Positions 12,991 through 25,089 of a stretch of DNA of 64,000 nt are shown here, one piece after another; position 1 is the stretch's first letter, and each line of letters begins with the position of its first letter. The stretch comes from Stomorhina lunata (taxonomy: Eukaryota; Arthropoda; Insecta; Diptera; Rhiniidae), in contig OW121743.1 in NCBI GenBank assembly GCA_933228675.1, positions 96,597,998-96,661,997 on the forward strand, given 5' to 3'. The notes beneath the pieces are model-generated. The model was not told where the DNA came from and ran no database searches. It worked only from the letters and a program-made list of their open reading frames with translations. The translations under genes were made by a program, and so were the position numbers.

Positions 12991-14439
12991 AGAATTTTCA
13001 TTGCATATATCTAGGGGAGTATTGAAATATATAAAGTTTTCCCATAAATCTTTAAAATCTCAGAAAGCGTACGACCAATTTAACTATTCATATCATCTTT
13101 TGAAAAATGTTTAGTGCTCTTAACTCTTATAAGGAGTTAAATTTTATAAAACTATATTAAAAACCAATATTATAATTAAACAATTTACTATTTTCGAAGT
13201 GATATATCACAATATTTTAACCATTTAAGTTGTCCTCTAAATTTAAACAATATTGACTGCTAATTAGCAAAAAAAAAACCAAAATCCAACCCAACATTAT
13301 AGAATGATTTAAAAAAATCATTGTCATAGATAGAAAAACATCCCACCATCCACATAAAACATTTCCATTTACAGGTTCATAAAGCTATAAAAACACAAAC
13401 TATCACAATGTCATAATTTTAAACATTATTACAATATAATCAAAACTAACAAAAAAAAACTAAACACTTTATAAAAAATTAAAACATTGTGTCAATGAAA
13501 TATCATCAAAAATTATAACAAAATAAAAAAACTCGCAACTAAATTAATAAGCTCAAACAAAAAACTTTTAATCAAAAAAAAACTCACTACAATATAACAG
13601 AAAAAACTCAACAAAAACATCATATTGAAAATTTCATGAAAAATTATCATTATCACTGCTTTGGAAAGAAAAAATAAAAAAAATCAACAGCAAAAAAATC
13701 ATCATAATTCCATTAAATCTATCAAAAGTGTCATTAAATTCATATTAAACATTTTGCTGCATTTTTGCGAAAAATTAAGCCCTGCTAACAAAATTATTAT
13801 ATGCTTCAAAAAACACTCGTTTGGGAATGATAATTTTAATAAAAAAAATTTATAAAAAAACAACAATATAAAAAGCTCGTTTCACGCGTTCAAAGTGTTA
13901 ATGAAATTTTTTTAAACAAAAAAACATTAATAAACCTTAAACTGCTAAATAAACTTAAAAACACTTTAGACTCTGGCATTTTTTCCTATTTTCTTTGACA
14001 TAACACTCACTCTTTCACTTAAAATGAAAACACTTTATAAAAAAGAGAAATCTAAGAAGAAAAAACTAACAACACCAAAATTCTAAGTAGTCACAACAAG
14101 TTCTTAAACACTTTTTAAAAACTTTTAATTTTCCACCTCACTCTTACTAAATCACTTTCATTTCAAAAACTGAACTAAAAAAAGTTTGAAAAAATCTTTA
14201 ATTTTAAGCAAAAATCTTCATTTATAAACGAAAAATAAAGTTATAACAAGCTTATAAAACAATTTGAGTTATAAGCCTTTAATAACTTTATTAGCCGTTC
14301 TTGAATAAGATGGCTGGCTTAGTGATAAGAATAAAAAAGTAGATTCCTGCAATCGATTCGAATACAAATTAAAGAGCATTAGAAAAAGATCTTGCTGTAT
14401 ACTTTTAGGAGGTTCGAAATTTTTGGAATATTAACTTAA
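12991..14439. other. AT-rich spacer between satellite arrays 1 and 2
   Basis: A-rich non-coding sequence with no repeat unit and no supported gene. The frame at 13661-13855 is Lys/Asn-rich translation of A-rich DNA. Confidence 0.6.
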
Positions 14440-15720
14440 CTTTATATAGGAAATTTTTCAAAATTTCTCATTGTGCAGGAAATTTTATCAAAATATCTCT
14501 TTTTATAGGATATTTTTCAAAATTTCTCTATTTTTCGGAATTTTTTCAAAATTTCTCTATATATAGAAAATTTTTTAAAATAACTCTATATATAGGAAAT
14601 TTTTCAAAATTTCTCTATTGATAAGAAATTTTTAATATGTTACGTTTTTAAGGAAATTTTTAAAAATTTCTCTATTTATAGGACATTTTTTAAAATTTCT
14701 TTATTTGTAGCAATTTTTTTTAATTTTTAAGAAATTTTTTAAAATCTCTCTATTTATAAAATATTTTTCAAAATTTTTAAATTTAAACGAAATTTTTTAA
14801 AATGTTTCTTTTTATAGAAAATTTTAAAAAATTTCTCTTTTTATAACAAACTTTTAAATTTTTTAAAAATATAAATTATATAAAATTTTTCAAAATTTCT
14901 CTATTTATGGAAAATTTTTCAAAATTTCTCTATTTATAGGAAATTTTTCAAAATTTCTTTATTTATAGGAAAGTTTTCAAAATTTCTTTATTTATAGGAA
15001 ATTTTTCAAAATTTTTCTATTGATAGGATATTTTCCAAAATTTCTTTTTTTATTGGAAAATTTTCAAAATTTGTCTATTTAAAGGACATTTTTTAAAATT
15101 TCTTTATTTGTAGCAAATTTTTTAAATTTTTTTAATTTTAAGGAAATTTTTTAAAATTTCTCTATTTATAGAATATTTTTCAAAATTTTTATATTTAAAC
15201 GAAATTTTTTAAAATGTTTTTTTTTTTATAGAAAATTTTAAAAAATTTCTCTTTTTATAGCAAATTTTTTAAAAATATCAATAATTATATACAATTTTTC
15301 AAAATTTCTCTATTTATAGAAAATTTTTCAAGATTTCTCTATTTATATTAAATTTTTCAAAATTTCTCTATTTATAGGAAATTTTTCAAAATTTCTCTAC
15401 TTATAGGAAAATTTTTAACATTGCTCTATTTATAGGGAATTTTTAAAAATTTTTCTATTGTTAGGAAATTTTTCAAAATTTCTTTTTTTATAGGAATTTT
15501 TCAAAATTTGTTTATTTATAGGAAATTTTTTAAAATTATTCTATTTGTAGTAAATTTTTAAGAATTTTGTCTATTTTTAGGAAATTTTTCAAAATTTGTC
15601 TATTTATGAGAAATTTTTCAAAACTTCTCAATTTACAGGAAATTTTCCAAAATTTCTCTAATGTTAGGAAATTTCTCTATTTATATGAAAATTTTCAAAA
15701 TTTTTCTATTTATAGGAATT
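14440..15720 (+). repeat. Degenerate 29-bp satellite array 2 (CTCTATTTATA variant)
   Basis: Same unit and orientation as the array at 10.5-13.0 kb, about 44 units, similarly diverged. The frame at 15567-15776 is read from these units and is not a gene. Confidence 0.9.
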
Positions 15721-18700
15721 ATCTACTAATTAATATAACTACGCACTTTTGTAATATATTAATTATTTCAATTTGAATTTACAGATTAAAATTGTGTAGA
15801 CTACTTTTAGGATCTGCGAAATAAATTAAAAAAATTATTACATATATTAAAAATTTGTTTGTCTTTAGAAAACCATTTTATTATTAAACAAACATAACTA
15901 CAGGGTTCAAATTTTAACGTTTTTAGTCTTAAATAAATAACATACAATCTCGAACCACCTAAAAGTAAACAAGCGTGTCATCTTTTGAATTTAAATTCGA
16001 ATCGACTTCGAGAATTAAGCTGATTTATTTTCAACTAGTTTAAAAATCGCTCAACTATTTTTCAAATTTAACCTATAGCTAAATTTTTGAATCATTGAAT
16101 TTTTTAAATAAAATCTCACCTCACATCAACACCACTTAAATGCTGAAATCCTTAAAGCTAACAAAAAAAAACTCTTATCACACAAATTCCTTTAAAAATC
16201 TAAATTTTAAATCATTTAAAAAATTTAATCATTAAAAAAACCTAAAGCTAAATTTTTATAAACCAAAATCTTAACACTTTTCAACTTTAAACAAAATTTT
16301 TAACAAAAAACCAAAACTGACTGTATTGCTTTCAAGTTTCCCTGTTTTTCGAAAAACCTATTTATGTGTCTTCTTTCAATATCAATGTATTATTAAGTAT
16401 GTTCGTTTATATACGAGATTTTATAATTAAAAACCAATTATCTTAGTATGTATGTATTTATTTAAACAAAAAAAATGTATGTAAGTGAAACTTTTATGCT
16501 TTGAATGTATTTTTTCCAAAACCAAAATTTAAGGTATTTAAAAAAAATTTATAAACAAATTAAAGTTTCTTAAATGTTTAACCTCAAGAAAATAACAAAA
16601 TTTCTAAGTAAAATTTTAGTTTCCTTTAATAACAAAACAAAATTTTAATTTTGAAATTCCTTTAAATTTTTATTTCATTTTCTTTCATTACTAATTTTCA
16701 CCTTAGTAAAGTAACTTCTTTTTTCAACCAATTAAAAAAATGTTTCACCTTCACCACTAAAAAAAAACTAAAATCACCAAAGTGAGCTCATAGTTCACTT
16801 TAAAAGAATTTCTCTCACCTTTAACAACAGTAGAAAATCACAAATTTCACCTCACTTTTCAGCTACTTTCAACATCTACTAAAAAAATGGTTTTTCTCAC
16901 CTCACTAACTCAAACCACAAAATTTAATTTGAAAAAAAAACAATTAAAATTTACAAAACTCACCCTAAATCAATGCTCACCACTTCTAAAGTCACCAAAT
17001 CACATAAGAAAAAATTAACAAATTTTTGACAACTACTTACTGCTAATCTAGCACTCACCACCTAATGTCACCACAAAAATTTTATGAAAAAAATCGTTGT
17101 TTTAAGAAGAAAACTCACTCAATTTTTCACTCACAAAATAACTCACCTTTAATACTAACTTCAAATCAATAGATTATTCTAAAAACAAATTGAAAATAAA
17201 ATTCAATTCAATTAATTCACCTTTCAAATTTCACCATTGAAATCAAATTCAATTCAGAGTTCAAACAAATCTTCACAAAAAAACATTCACCTCAACTAAT
17301 CAAATTTTGTTCACCACTCTTTTTCTCACCACTCTTACAAAACAAATTTCACCGCTAAATTCTAATTTGTTAAATAAATCCAATTTGTTAATCTCTCTAA
17401 TTTTCACCACCTTCACTCACTAAATTCAGTAAAAAATTTTAATAACAAAAAATTTTTAAACTAATTAGTTAACATTAAAAAAGTTTAGTTGTAACAAAAA
17501 TTAAATAATTAAAATGTTCCATTTATAAACAAAAAAACTGATATTATCGAAATTTCATAATAACAACTTTTAACATTAAATCTTCTCTTATTTCTCTGTC
17601 TTAACTCAATACAAACAATTTCATATCGTTTATTATGAAATCAAATCGTTACAAATAAGAAATTGAACCAAAACTATAAAATATCGATTCAGTGGTCATC
17701 GTTATTAATCGAAAATATTTTTTTTTTTCTCAAAATAACAATTACATTAAATATCGTAATACGTTAATTCAAAAATGTATCATTTTCGTTACAAAATTTG
17801 AAAGTCATTCAAGTGACATTTTTTTCAAACATTTTATCTCTTGTAGAAGATCATATTAATAGTTATTAACATTAAGAGAAACATTTTAATTTGTAAATTT
17901 TGTATTTGCAAATTGAGCTATACAGATCTAACTATTTTGAGATTTTTTAAAATAGGCCATAGACATTCTGTGTTTTCATATACACCTAATATTGAAAGCC
18001 CATTTAAAAATTTTTGGTAAATTACATATAACAAAATTATGTATGATATTGCAGACTATGATAATGCAGTAATAGAGTATCAAGATAAGATAAATGAATA
18101 GTTTATCTTGTCTAATTCTTGATAATTTTGCACTGCATTGATAATTGGTAATTTTGCACTGTTTTATCTACAAGTAATGATAAAGCCGTTATATAGAAAC
18201 TAGCAAGGTTCAGAACCTATTACAGTTAATAATCTCATGAGTTTAATTCAAGTTATCGTGCCAAGTTATCATTATCAAGTTATCAATGCAATTTATCGTG
18301 CTTTTATTGCAATAGAGTGATAACACTGTGCTTGATATTGAAACATTTTTTTAGTAATAATGACGATACATATCTATCAAAAATAATTCGAGCACACTGA
18401 TTTGAATGGTGGACTTAATATTTTTATGTTAGCTCAGATAAGGAAGATATTAAAATTTTTTGTTTGGGAAACTCTACCATATTTGGAGATGAATCAATAA
18501 AATTTGACACATATGTATTTTTGCTATAAAAAAATGTATTTCACATTTTTTGGTTTGTTTGGGTTAATTATCTAGGTTACCTCCCACATAAATGGTTTCC
18601 AGCAATCTATTTATCGCAGCCTTAAGGTATGCTCCATAATATTCACAAAACTCATTTCAAACAACTTTTATGTATGAGATGTACCCGAAATAATCTACCG

Positions 18701-18770
18701 AATTAAACCAAATTCAGTAGACGTTATTCCTGTTCCAAGAAAGGCATATACGCTAAATTTCAATGAATTA
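15721..18770. other. AT-rich sequence containing a TCACC-rich block
   Basis: No exon recognised. Within 16690-17420 the pentamer TCACC occurs 20 times by my count on the + strand, while its complement GGTGA was not seen there. 18060-18350 contains several short self-complementary stretches, for example AAGATAAGATAAA against TTTATCTTGTCT near 18080-18110. Confidence 0.55.
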
Positions 18771-18830
18771 CCCTAACCATATTATTATGATTAAAATTGT
18801 TGAATTTTAATCATAATAACATGGTTAGGG
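18771..18830. repeat. 60-bp near-perfect hairpin
   Basis: CCCTAACCAT opens the left arm and ATGGTTAGGG closes the right arm. The arms (each about 28 bp) pair through ATTATGATTAAAATT with one or two mismatches and a very short loop. It resembles a minimal foldback MITE; no target duplication was identified. Confidence 0.8.
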
Positions 18831-19139
18831 TTCCCAAACAAAAAATTCAAATATCTTAATAATCCCAGCTAACATAGAATGATCAATACCTGCATCTTTG
18901 GTAGATATATCTCATGTCTGTTACTTTTTCACACATTCACTATATTCAATATCCATTAGACTCTAAACTGCTTTCATCGCGACATAGACAAGAGGAACTA
19001 TACTAAGGGATATTTTTAAATCTTAAGGTACAATTTAAAGTCTTATAAAGTCTTATACAGAAAACTATCTGCCTAACATTTGAAAACATTATCCTCTGAA
19101 TAGAGTAGCACCAAATTTTTAAAAATTAATAGATTAACT

Positions 19140-19735
19140 AGCTGTACCCTGCCCGCGTTGTTTTGTCACTAACTAGAACTAATTTGGAGGACCATACACA
19201 CATATCCAACTAATTTTGAATCATTTGATTCATTTTGTCCGATTAACATATGACCAAATGCATAGTTTACTATTCGATTTATTTGGAATAATTTTGAATA
19301 TTGGTCATACCAACTTAGAACAACTTTGCTAAAGATCATAGATTGATCAAATGCACAGTTTACGATTAATTAATTTTATGTGATTTTAAGTGGCGCCACC
19401 TGTCGGAAATTTGTCATACCAACTTAGAAACCTTCGTCGGCTCATTACATAATCAAATGCATATGCATAGTGTGTATTTCGATTCATTTTGAATAAATTT
19501 CAGTAGCGAAAATAAATTGCACTGACATAGAAGCCTCCGTTGACTCACGTGCAAAAAATTTGCTCAAGATCATAGCATGATCAAATACACAGTTTACGTT
19601 TTAATTAACTTTAAGCAATTTTCAGTGATGCCGCCTGCCGGAACTTGGTCATACCAACCTAATAATATTCGTCGGCTCATGCGCCTTTAACTTTTTTAAA
19701 ATCATAACATAATCAAATGCATTCATTTTTATATA
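19140..19735 (+). repeat. Degenerate tandem repeat of unknown family
   Basis: Phrases recur in order two or three times: TCATACCAACTTAGAA, TTCGTCGGCTCAT, GATCAAATGCACAGTTTACG, and a G/C-richer GCCACCTGTCGGAA. The copies near 19310, 19415 and 19640 are divergent and spaced roughly 100-230 bp apart. The start reads CTAGCTGTACCCTGCCCGCG, a style seen at ends of insect interspersed repeats. No coding content. Confidence 0.55.
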
Positions 19736-19747
19736 CATAAAATAATA

Positions 19748-19872
19748 TGTGACCCGGTCTTTGAAAAGGTGGCTTCTGACTCAAAAACAAAATTTCGAAA
19801 AATTAGCTCATTTTTTGAAATTTTGTTTTTGAGTCATAAGCCCCTTTTTCCCTTTTTATAGACCGGGTCACA
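19748..19872. mobile_element. Hairpin MITE, Tc1/mariner-like (TA target)
   Basis: The outer ends are TGTGACCCGGTCT and its exact complement AGACCGGGTCACA. The arms re-pair further in through GACTCAAAAACAAAATTTC. The dinucleotide TA sits directly outside each end, as expected for Tc1/mariner targets (family knowledge; assignment is an inference). At about 125 bp it has no coding capacity. Confidence 0.65.
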
Positions 19873-19879
19873 TATGATA

Positions 19880-21470
19880 AAAATATACATAGAAGATTAG
19901 CTATGATATTTATTTTGAAAGGATTTACCATTAATTACAAAAAAGTAAGTCCTTATATGCATTAAAGCGTTCGGGGTAAGACTTTTGAATAAAAGAAATT
20001 AAAAATCCGTATGAGTGATGTTATTACTAAAAATCAATTTTATATAAACATTTTATCATGCTAAAATAAACAGGGTAATTTCAAATATTTCTTTAAAAAC
20101 CGATTTCGTACAAGTATATTAAGTGACTGAAAATGCCTGAATTTGAGACCGAGTCACGTCAACATTTTGGTAAATATTAATTTCAAATTAAATTATTAAT
20201 TACTTCTGTATCCTCCATCGGCGTTAAGCTCTATAGCATTGAACAATATAAAGATTTATCTCTCATATTCACCACCTTTTAACTGTCTTATATCTCCTTT
20301 CCAAAAAGGATATATCAATTCAGGTCCCCTTTATTTAGCAAAGATTCATACTTTTTAAAATTTTCATACAAAAACTATTTTTGTAAAGTAAAATATTATT
20401 TTTTCAATAAAATTTGGTTGGAACTAGAAAAGAAAGTTATTATGACTTCCGGGTCACAATTATCAAAGAACTTAATTCTGGTTATCTATAGACAGCATCA
20501 ATTAATTTGTAGTTCTAATACCACTTTTTGATTCAAAAAATATTTAAATATATTTTAAAAACAAACCTAATCATCAAAAAAAATCTCAAAATATTACAAT
20601 CTATAAAAATTTTAATAACAAATTCATTTACTAACAAAACTAAAATTAAAAACCACTTAAAACTAAATAAACATACGAAAATTAACAGCAACAATTAAAA
20701 TGTTTCTTTTATCGTCCATATAACATAATAATAATTTTTTTTAATTGAAATTTAATTTTTAACTTAATTAAAATAAACAAATTTGCATTCCTATCAAAAT
20801 ATAAATTTTTTTCAAACAAACTTTTCGGTTTTAAATTATAAGTTTTATTTTATTTTTTTTAAAGTATATTATAAATAAAATTATTTTAGGTTAAGTATCT
20901 ATACATTTATTATTGACAGAAAAAGTTTATACAAAAAAATTAAAATAAATTTTGTTTTTATCTATTTTAAAACGAAATAACTTACATACATAAACAAAAT
21001 TATTAATTATAAAAAATATAATTTCGGAAAACATTTATTATGCAAAAGTACTACAACACTTTACTATATTTTTATTAAAAATAAATTTAAATTTTTTTCT
21101 ACTTATTTCACTTATTTAACAAAAAAACAGAGTAATAAATACTTAAATTGAGTAAAACAAACAAATGAATAAAAATTATTACAACAACAGAAAAAAATAC
21201 GATAGAAATTAATTAAACAAATAAATTTAAAAGGTAAAAATATGTGTATATGAATATGTTTGAACAGAACTTAATTGGATAATTGTGATGATGTTTTATG
21301 AAATTAATTTGTTTTTTGTCAGTTTGATATAAGGACAACGTACTGTATAATTTGTTAAAAGTTAAATAATTTATTTTGTTATAAATTTTAAAGAGTAAAT
21401 AACACAAGGAAGACATACTTTTGGTTTTATTTTTCATTAAATTGTTCGATCCCAACTATTTGGGAACTAA
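19880..21470. other. AT-rich non-coding sequence
   Basis: No exon, RNA gene or transposon recognised. Isolated GGGTCAC and GAGTCAC words occur near 20153 and 20453 but without a partner arm. The minus-strand frame at 21213-21455 has no recognisable features. Confidence 0.5.
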
Positions 21471-21481
21471 CCACCACTTAC

Positions 21482-21523
21482 TTCTTCTGTTATCCATGAC
21501 TTCCGGTATAGCAAAGGGCCTCA
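21482..21523 (-). mobile_element. 42-bp retroposon micro-insertion with 9-bp target duplication
   Basis: ACCACTTAC lies at 21473-21481 and again at 21524-21532. The insert reads TTCTTCTGTTATCC then TGACTTCCGG and ends GGGCCTC. On the minus strand this is a GAGGCCC head and a (GAA)n-type tail, like a severely 5'-truncated LINE 3' end. It matches the inserts at 54659 and 58102. Confidence 0.75.
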
Positions 21524-21666
21524 ACCACTTACAACCTAGTTCTATTATCTAGTTCGAATCCGCTAAAGTTTCGAAATACCTTTAGTTTTTCTAATAATAT
21601 AAAAAAATGTGTTAATAGAAATATCTAACTCTTAATTCAAAACATTACGAAATGTCGGATTTTCTT

Positions 21667-22135
21667 TTTGGATCTACTCGAAAACTTCTGTAGATCGATG
21701 AAGCAATTTGTCTAGATTATTGTTGCAGAAGAAATTATTCAAATCGGTTGAAAAATTATCGAGATATAAACTATTAGACACAAACACTTTTAGTATAATA
21801 TTAAGGGTAACACAGTACATGTGGTTTTTGTCCCAGATATGGTTTTTCTTCGCTTAAATTCAATTAAGTTTAAATTTTATATTTTGAGAATTGTTTTTTT
21901 TTTGGACTTACTCGAAAACTTCTGTTGATCGATAAAGCAATTTGTCTAGATTATTTTTGCAGAAAAAATTATTCAAATCGGTTGAAAAATTATGGAGATG
22001 TAAACAATTACAATATCTTTAAATATAATATGTATTAAGGGTAACACTGTACATGTGGTTTTTGTCCCGGATATTGTTTTTCTTAGCTTAAATTCAATTA
22101 AGCTTAAATTTACATATTTTTAGAATTGTTTTAAG
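21667..22135 (+). repeat. Two-copy direct tandem duplication, about 234 bp per unit
   Basis: CTCGAAAACTTCTG starts at 21677 and again at 21911. Both copies continue through GCAATTTGTCTAGATTAT, TTATTCAAATCGGTTGAAAA, a GGGTAACAC-GTACATGTGG block, and TTAAATTCAATTAAG. They differ by scattered substitutions and small indels. No coding potential. Confidence 0.9.
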
Positions 22136-22237
22136 CAAAAAAAATTTGTTTAATAATCTGATCCTTTGACCAGCGATGGCAAACATGGTACAATTGTACT
22201 TTTTTGGTACATTTTAAACCTTGGTACAATTTGAAAA

Positions 22238-23010
22238 TACCACCATAGGTCGAAAGCTGATGTATGTAGCGCATAAAAATATTTGTCTTAGACCCACCTT
22301 TTAGTATACCAATAGGCTTAGAATAATTTTCTAAGACGATTTAGCGATGTCAGTTCGTCCGTCCGTCTGTCTGGCCGGACCCCCATGTTAACCATGTAAT
22401 CAAAGTACAGGTCGCAATTATAAAGATAATTTCATGAAATTTGGCAGAGATAATTTTTTTGATAGTAGGACCATGACTATTAAAATTCGTCAAAATCGGT
22501 CTATTATTTATGGTACCTCCCATAGGTCCCACTTCCCGGAATTGATATATTGGCCACAAATATATACATTTGTTCATGAAATTTAAGACAAATACTGCTT
22601 ATGTAAACCAAAATCACAGCACCAAATTTCGTTGAAATCGGTCTACAATTGACCATAGCTCCCATACAAACTCTTCTGTCAAAACGCACTAAATGAGTCA
22701 AAAATCTCTTAAACCTTCATAAATCTGAAGATAATGAGAATTTTGAGTTTATTTTTTGCATACATAATTTTTGTTAAAACTGTAATTTGCCAAATTTCGT
22801 GATAATCGGTGCACATTTGACCCTAGCTGTCATAAAAGTTCAAATGATGGAAACATCTTAAATATATAAGTTTTGAGAAAATGTTTGTATGATGGCAAAC
22901 TTTAGCAAATATTTGTCTTTATACAGGAAAAAGAACACCTTTGACCTTAGTGGTGAAGGGTATCGTATGGTCGGTCTTGACCGACTATAGCACTTTCTTA
23001 CTTGTTTTTT
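22238..23010 (+). repeat. R1 interspersed repeat, near-full-length copy
   Basis: Reference copy in this window. In order it has: the left end CACCATAGGT; a GTATACCAATAGGCTTAG block; a GTCY proto-microsatellite (GTCCGTCCGTCTGTC at 22357-22371); ATTTCATGAAATTTGGCA; two ATCGGT blocks; CACCTTTGACCTTAGTGGTG; then GAAGGGTATCG; and the terminal palindrome-like GTCGGTCTTGACCGAC followed by TATAGCACTTTCTTACTTG. The sequence meaning ATACCCTTCACCAC is present near both ends in inverted orientation in complete copies. The GTCY run and GGGTAT ends resemble dipteran mini-me/DINE-1 (Helentron-associated) repeats; this class is an inference. Frames at 22350-22701 are shared by other copies only as repeat sequence. 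Confidence 0.8.
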
Positions 23011-24633
23011 CCTCAAACTTATTTTTATATGTAGCTTCTATATTGCTATAGTATTCCAATTTATACAGGACCGGCACTACGGTATCAAGATGTATAATTG
23101 GCTGTATTAAATTTTGGTTTGAACTGGTTCATATATTACCTATTCGTGATATTTTTTTCAAAATTCACTTTAATATGATTACAAAATTTAACGCAGATAT
23201 TTCCTGTAGCATAACAAAACCTTATAGATTCGGATCTTAGTGGTAAAAGGTATCTCAGAACCGCCCGAGTCCGACTTTAGCACTTTGTTTTACATTTTTG
23301 TATTTCAAAAGTGGGTACAAAAACATTTCCATTTCCTAGAATTTAACATTTTATATCTCAATTGGAGGAAAAATTTACCCATAATATATGTTTTTAACTC
23401 AAGTTTTACGAAAAGTATCTGACTATGAAAAGTCAATTTTATACAAAGGGGACAAAAATAGGACCCATATAAAATAAGTTCCATTGTAGGTACGTATAGT
23501 TTCTATTTAATAAACGTCTTTCTACTTTAGTACAGTATTTTAGTATATAAAAATGGAACCTTTTAGGTCTAACAAGTACATTTTGAATTTTGAAGCATTT
23601 TATCTAAATCTTGTATCTAATAAAATACAACTTTTCTTGCTTGATTGTTCTTGCTTGATTGTATAATTTCTTCTTGCGTTATAACAGAGATTTGTATACT
23701 ATTTTTCTAATGGTTCTTATTTATTAACCATTATTTTATAAGACAAAATATTAACAATTATTCTCGCTTTCGGTCTGTTATGTAACAATTTTAAAACTGA
23801 TTATACTTTTAATATTTCCAGTAAAATATTTTTTCTTTTTTTTTCTCTATTGTTCCAACTCGGAGTGTAAGCTTCAATATTAATTATGAGATAACAGGAT
23901 ATTGAAATGTTAATACTAATTACTTGTTTAATATTAGCAAATAAAAACAATAGCAAAAAGTCATCCACTAAATAAACATTAAAGCTTAAATAAATATTTC
24001 AAAATCTTACTAACATATTCATAAATTTTGCAAACTAATTTTTACCTAATAGTTCAATTGTTATGAATTAAATAGCATAAACTATGGACAAATAACTGCA
24101 GCAAAACAAAAAAAATATCGTAATTGCATTTATAAATATTTATTTGTTTAATTAATATTATCATAACTACTTAAAATTTCACTAAAACATTTATAAACTA
24201 AAACGATTGAATAGCTAAAAACAAATTTTATTGTATGTATTTTATTATTATTATTGTAATTATAAATTTAAAACAAAAAAACAACAAACCAAAATCCATA
24301 TACTTAGTTTAAATCTTTATTATGATTATACTACTACTAAAATTTAAATATAATATAATAATAATATTAACGTAAATGAAAAAAATAACAAACCGGAAAA
24401 AACTACAATAATATATTTAAATTTGTTTTTTTTTATCTATAATTAATAATAAAAGTTTTTAATTTAAAAAATTTCACACATCATTAAAAGTTTTACTAAT
24501 ACAAATTTATTTTTATATTTCCCTTTCCCAAACAAAACACACACATACACCTACACATTTTGACACTCTCTCTCTCAAACAAAACCAATACAAAATGAAA
24601 AACTCCAAACTTCGTTACGATTCGATTCGATAG
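23011..24633. other. AT-rich DNA upstream of the innexin exon
   Basis: Contains a diverged R1 tail at about 23225-23290 (CTTAGTGGTAAAAGGTATC, then TTTAGCACTTTG) and otherwise unique A/T-rich DNA. A short frame starts with ATG at 24595 and ends at the TAG (24631-24633) directly before the exon, in the same phase as the exon. I read that TAG as the 3' splice site rather than a stop within the mRNA. Confidence 0.55.
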
Positions 24634-24767
24634 GTGTCTCATGTTAAAATCGATTCACCTGTATTTCGCCTACACACAAATGCAACCGTTATATTATTAA
24701 TAACATTTTCAATTGCTGTTACAACGCGTCAATACGTAGGAAATCCAATAGACTGTGTACATACAAG
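24634..24767 (+). CDS. shakB: Innexin shaking-B, N-terminal coding exon (TM1 and start of first extracellular loop)
   Basis: The exon encodes 44 complete residues plus two bases of an Arg codon. It starts VSHVKIDSPVFRLHTNAT and ends QYVGNPIDCVHT. Innexins are four-pass gap-junction proteins; shaking-B builds electrical synapses in the fly giant-fibre and visual systems (family knowledge). Visible here are the cytoplasmic N-terminus, a hydrophobic TM1 (about residues 18-36), and the first conserved loop cysteine in IDCVHT. The exon is bounded by an AG at 24632-24633 and a donor AG/GTATGT. It opens with GTG (Val), so an upstream exon must supply the start codon; I could not identify it. The acceptor has a weak pyrimidine tract. 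The phase joins exactly to the next exon. From memory, Drosophila shakB isoforms differ in this region, and this pair best fits one alternative N-terminal set. Confidence 0.87.
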
Positions 24768-24899
24768 GTATGTTTTCCAATATGTAGTAAAAAAATGTAT
24801 GTATATTGTAGCAACAAAACTTATAGCTCTTTAAAATATTTAAAAATTTCTCATTTTTTAAACTTTAATTTAAAATCTATGTATTTAATATTATCACAG
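24768..24899 (+). other. shakB: Short shakB intron (132 bp)
   Basis: Begins GTATGT and ends TTATCACAG, splitting an Arg codon (AG before, A after). Very AT-rich, typical of a fly small intron. Confidence 0.85.
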
Positions 24900-25089
24900 A
24901 GACATTCCGGAAGATGTACTTAATACATATTGTTGGATACATTCAACATACACTGTGGTGGATGCCTTTATGAAAAAGCAAGGTTCCGAGGTGCCTTTTC
25001 CTGGAGTTCATAATTCACAGGGACGTGGGCCTCTAACAATAAAACACACAAAATATTATCAATGGGTGGCGTTTACGCTATTTTTTCAG
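24900..25089 (+). CDS. shakB: Innexin shaking-B, second visible coding exon (extracellular loop 1 and start of TM2)
   Basis: One base completes the split Arg; then 63 codons run from [16 protein letters not shown] to [16 protein letters not shown]. The exon carries the second conserved loop cysteine (TYCWIHST) and the innexin signature YYQWV at the loop-TM2 border. The last codon is complete before the donor CAG/GTGAGT, so the next exon starts in phase 0. The loop segment ([19 protein letters not shown]) is what I recall from one Drosophila shakB isoform class, supporting shakB over ogre, Inx2, Inx3 or Inx7, whose loops differ. The downstream exons, with TM2-TM4 and the C-terminus, are not in the rest of the window as recognisable frames and probably lie beyond 64 kb, implying a very long intron. 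Confidence 0.9.

Noticed and set aside
22350..22701. Overlapping frames with apparently conserved peptides, also seen near 52832-53113
   Set aside because: Similarity comes from both being R1 copies; frames are interrupted in other copies.
24595..24633. Start of the innexin protein at the ATG 39 bp upstream of the exon
   Set aside because: That frame meets TAG directly before the exon; innexins begin with a conserved N-terminal segment that must come from an earlier exon.
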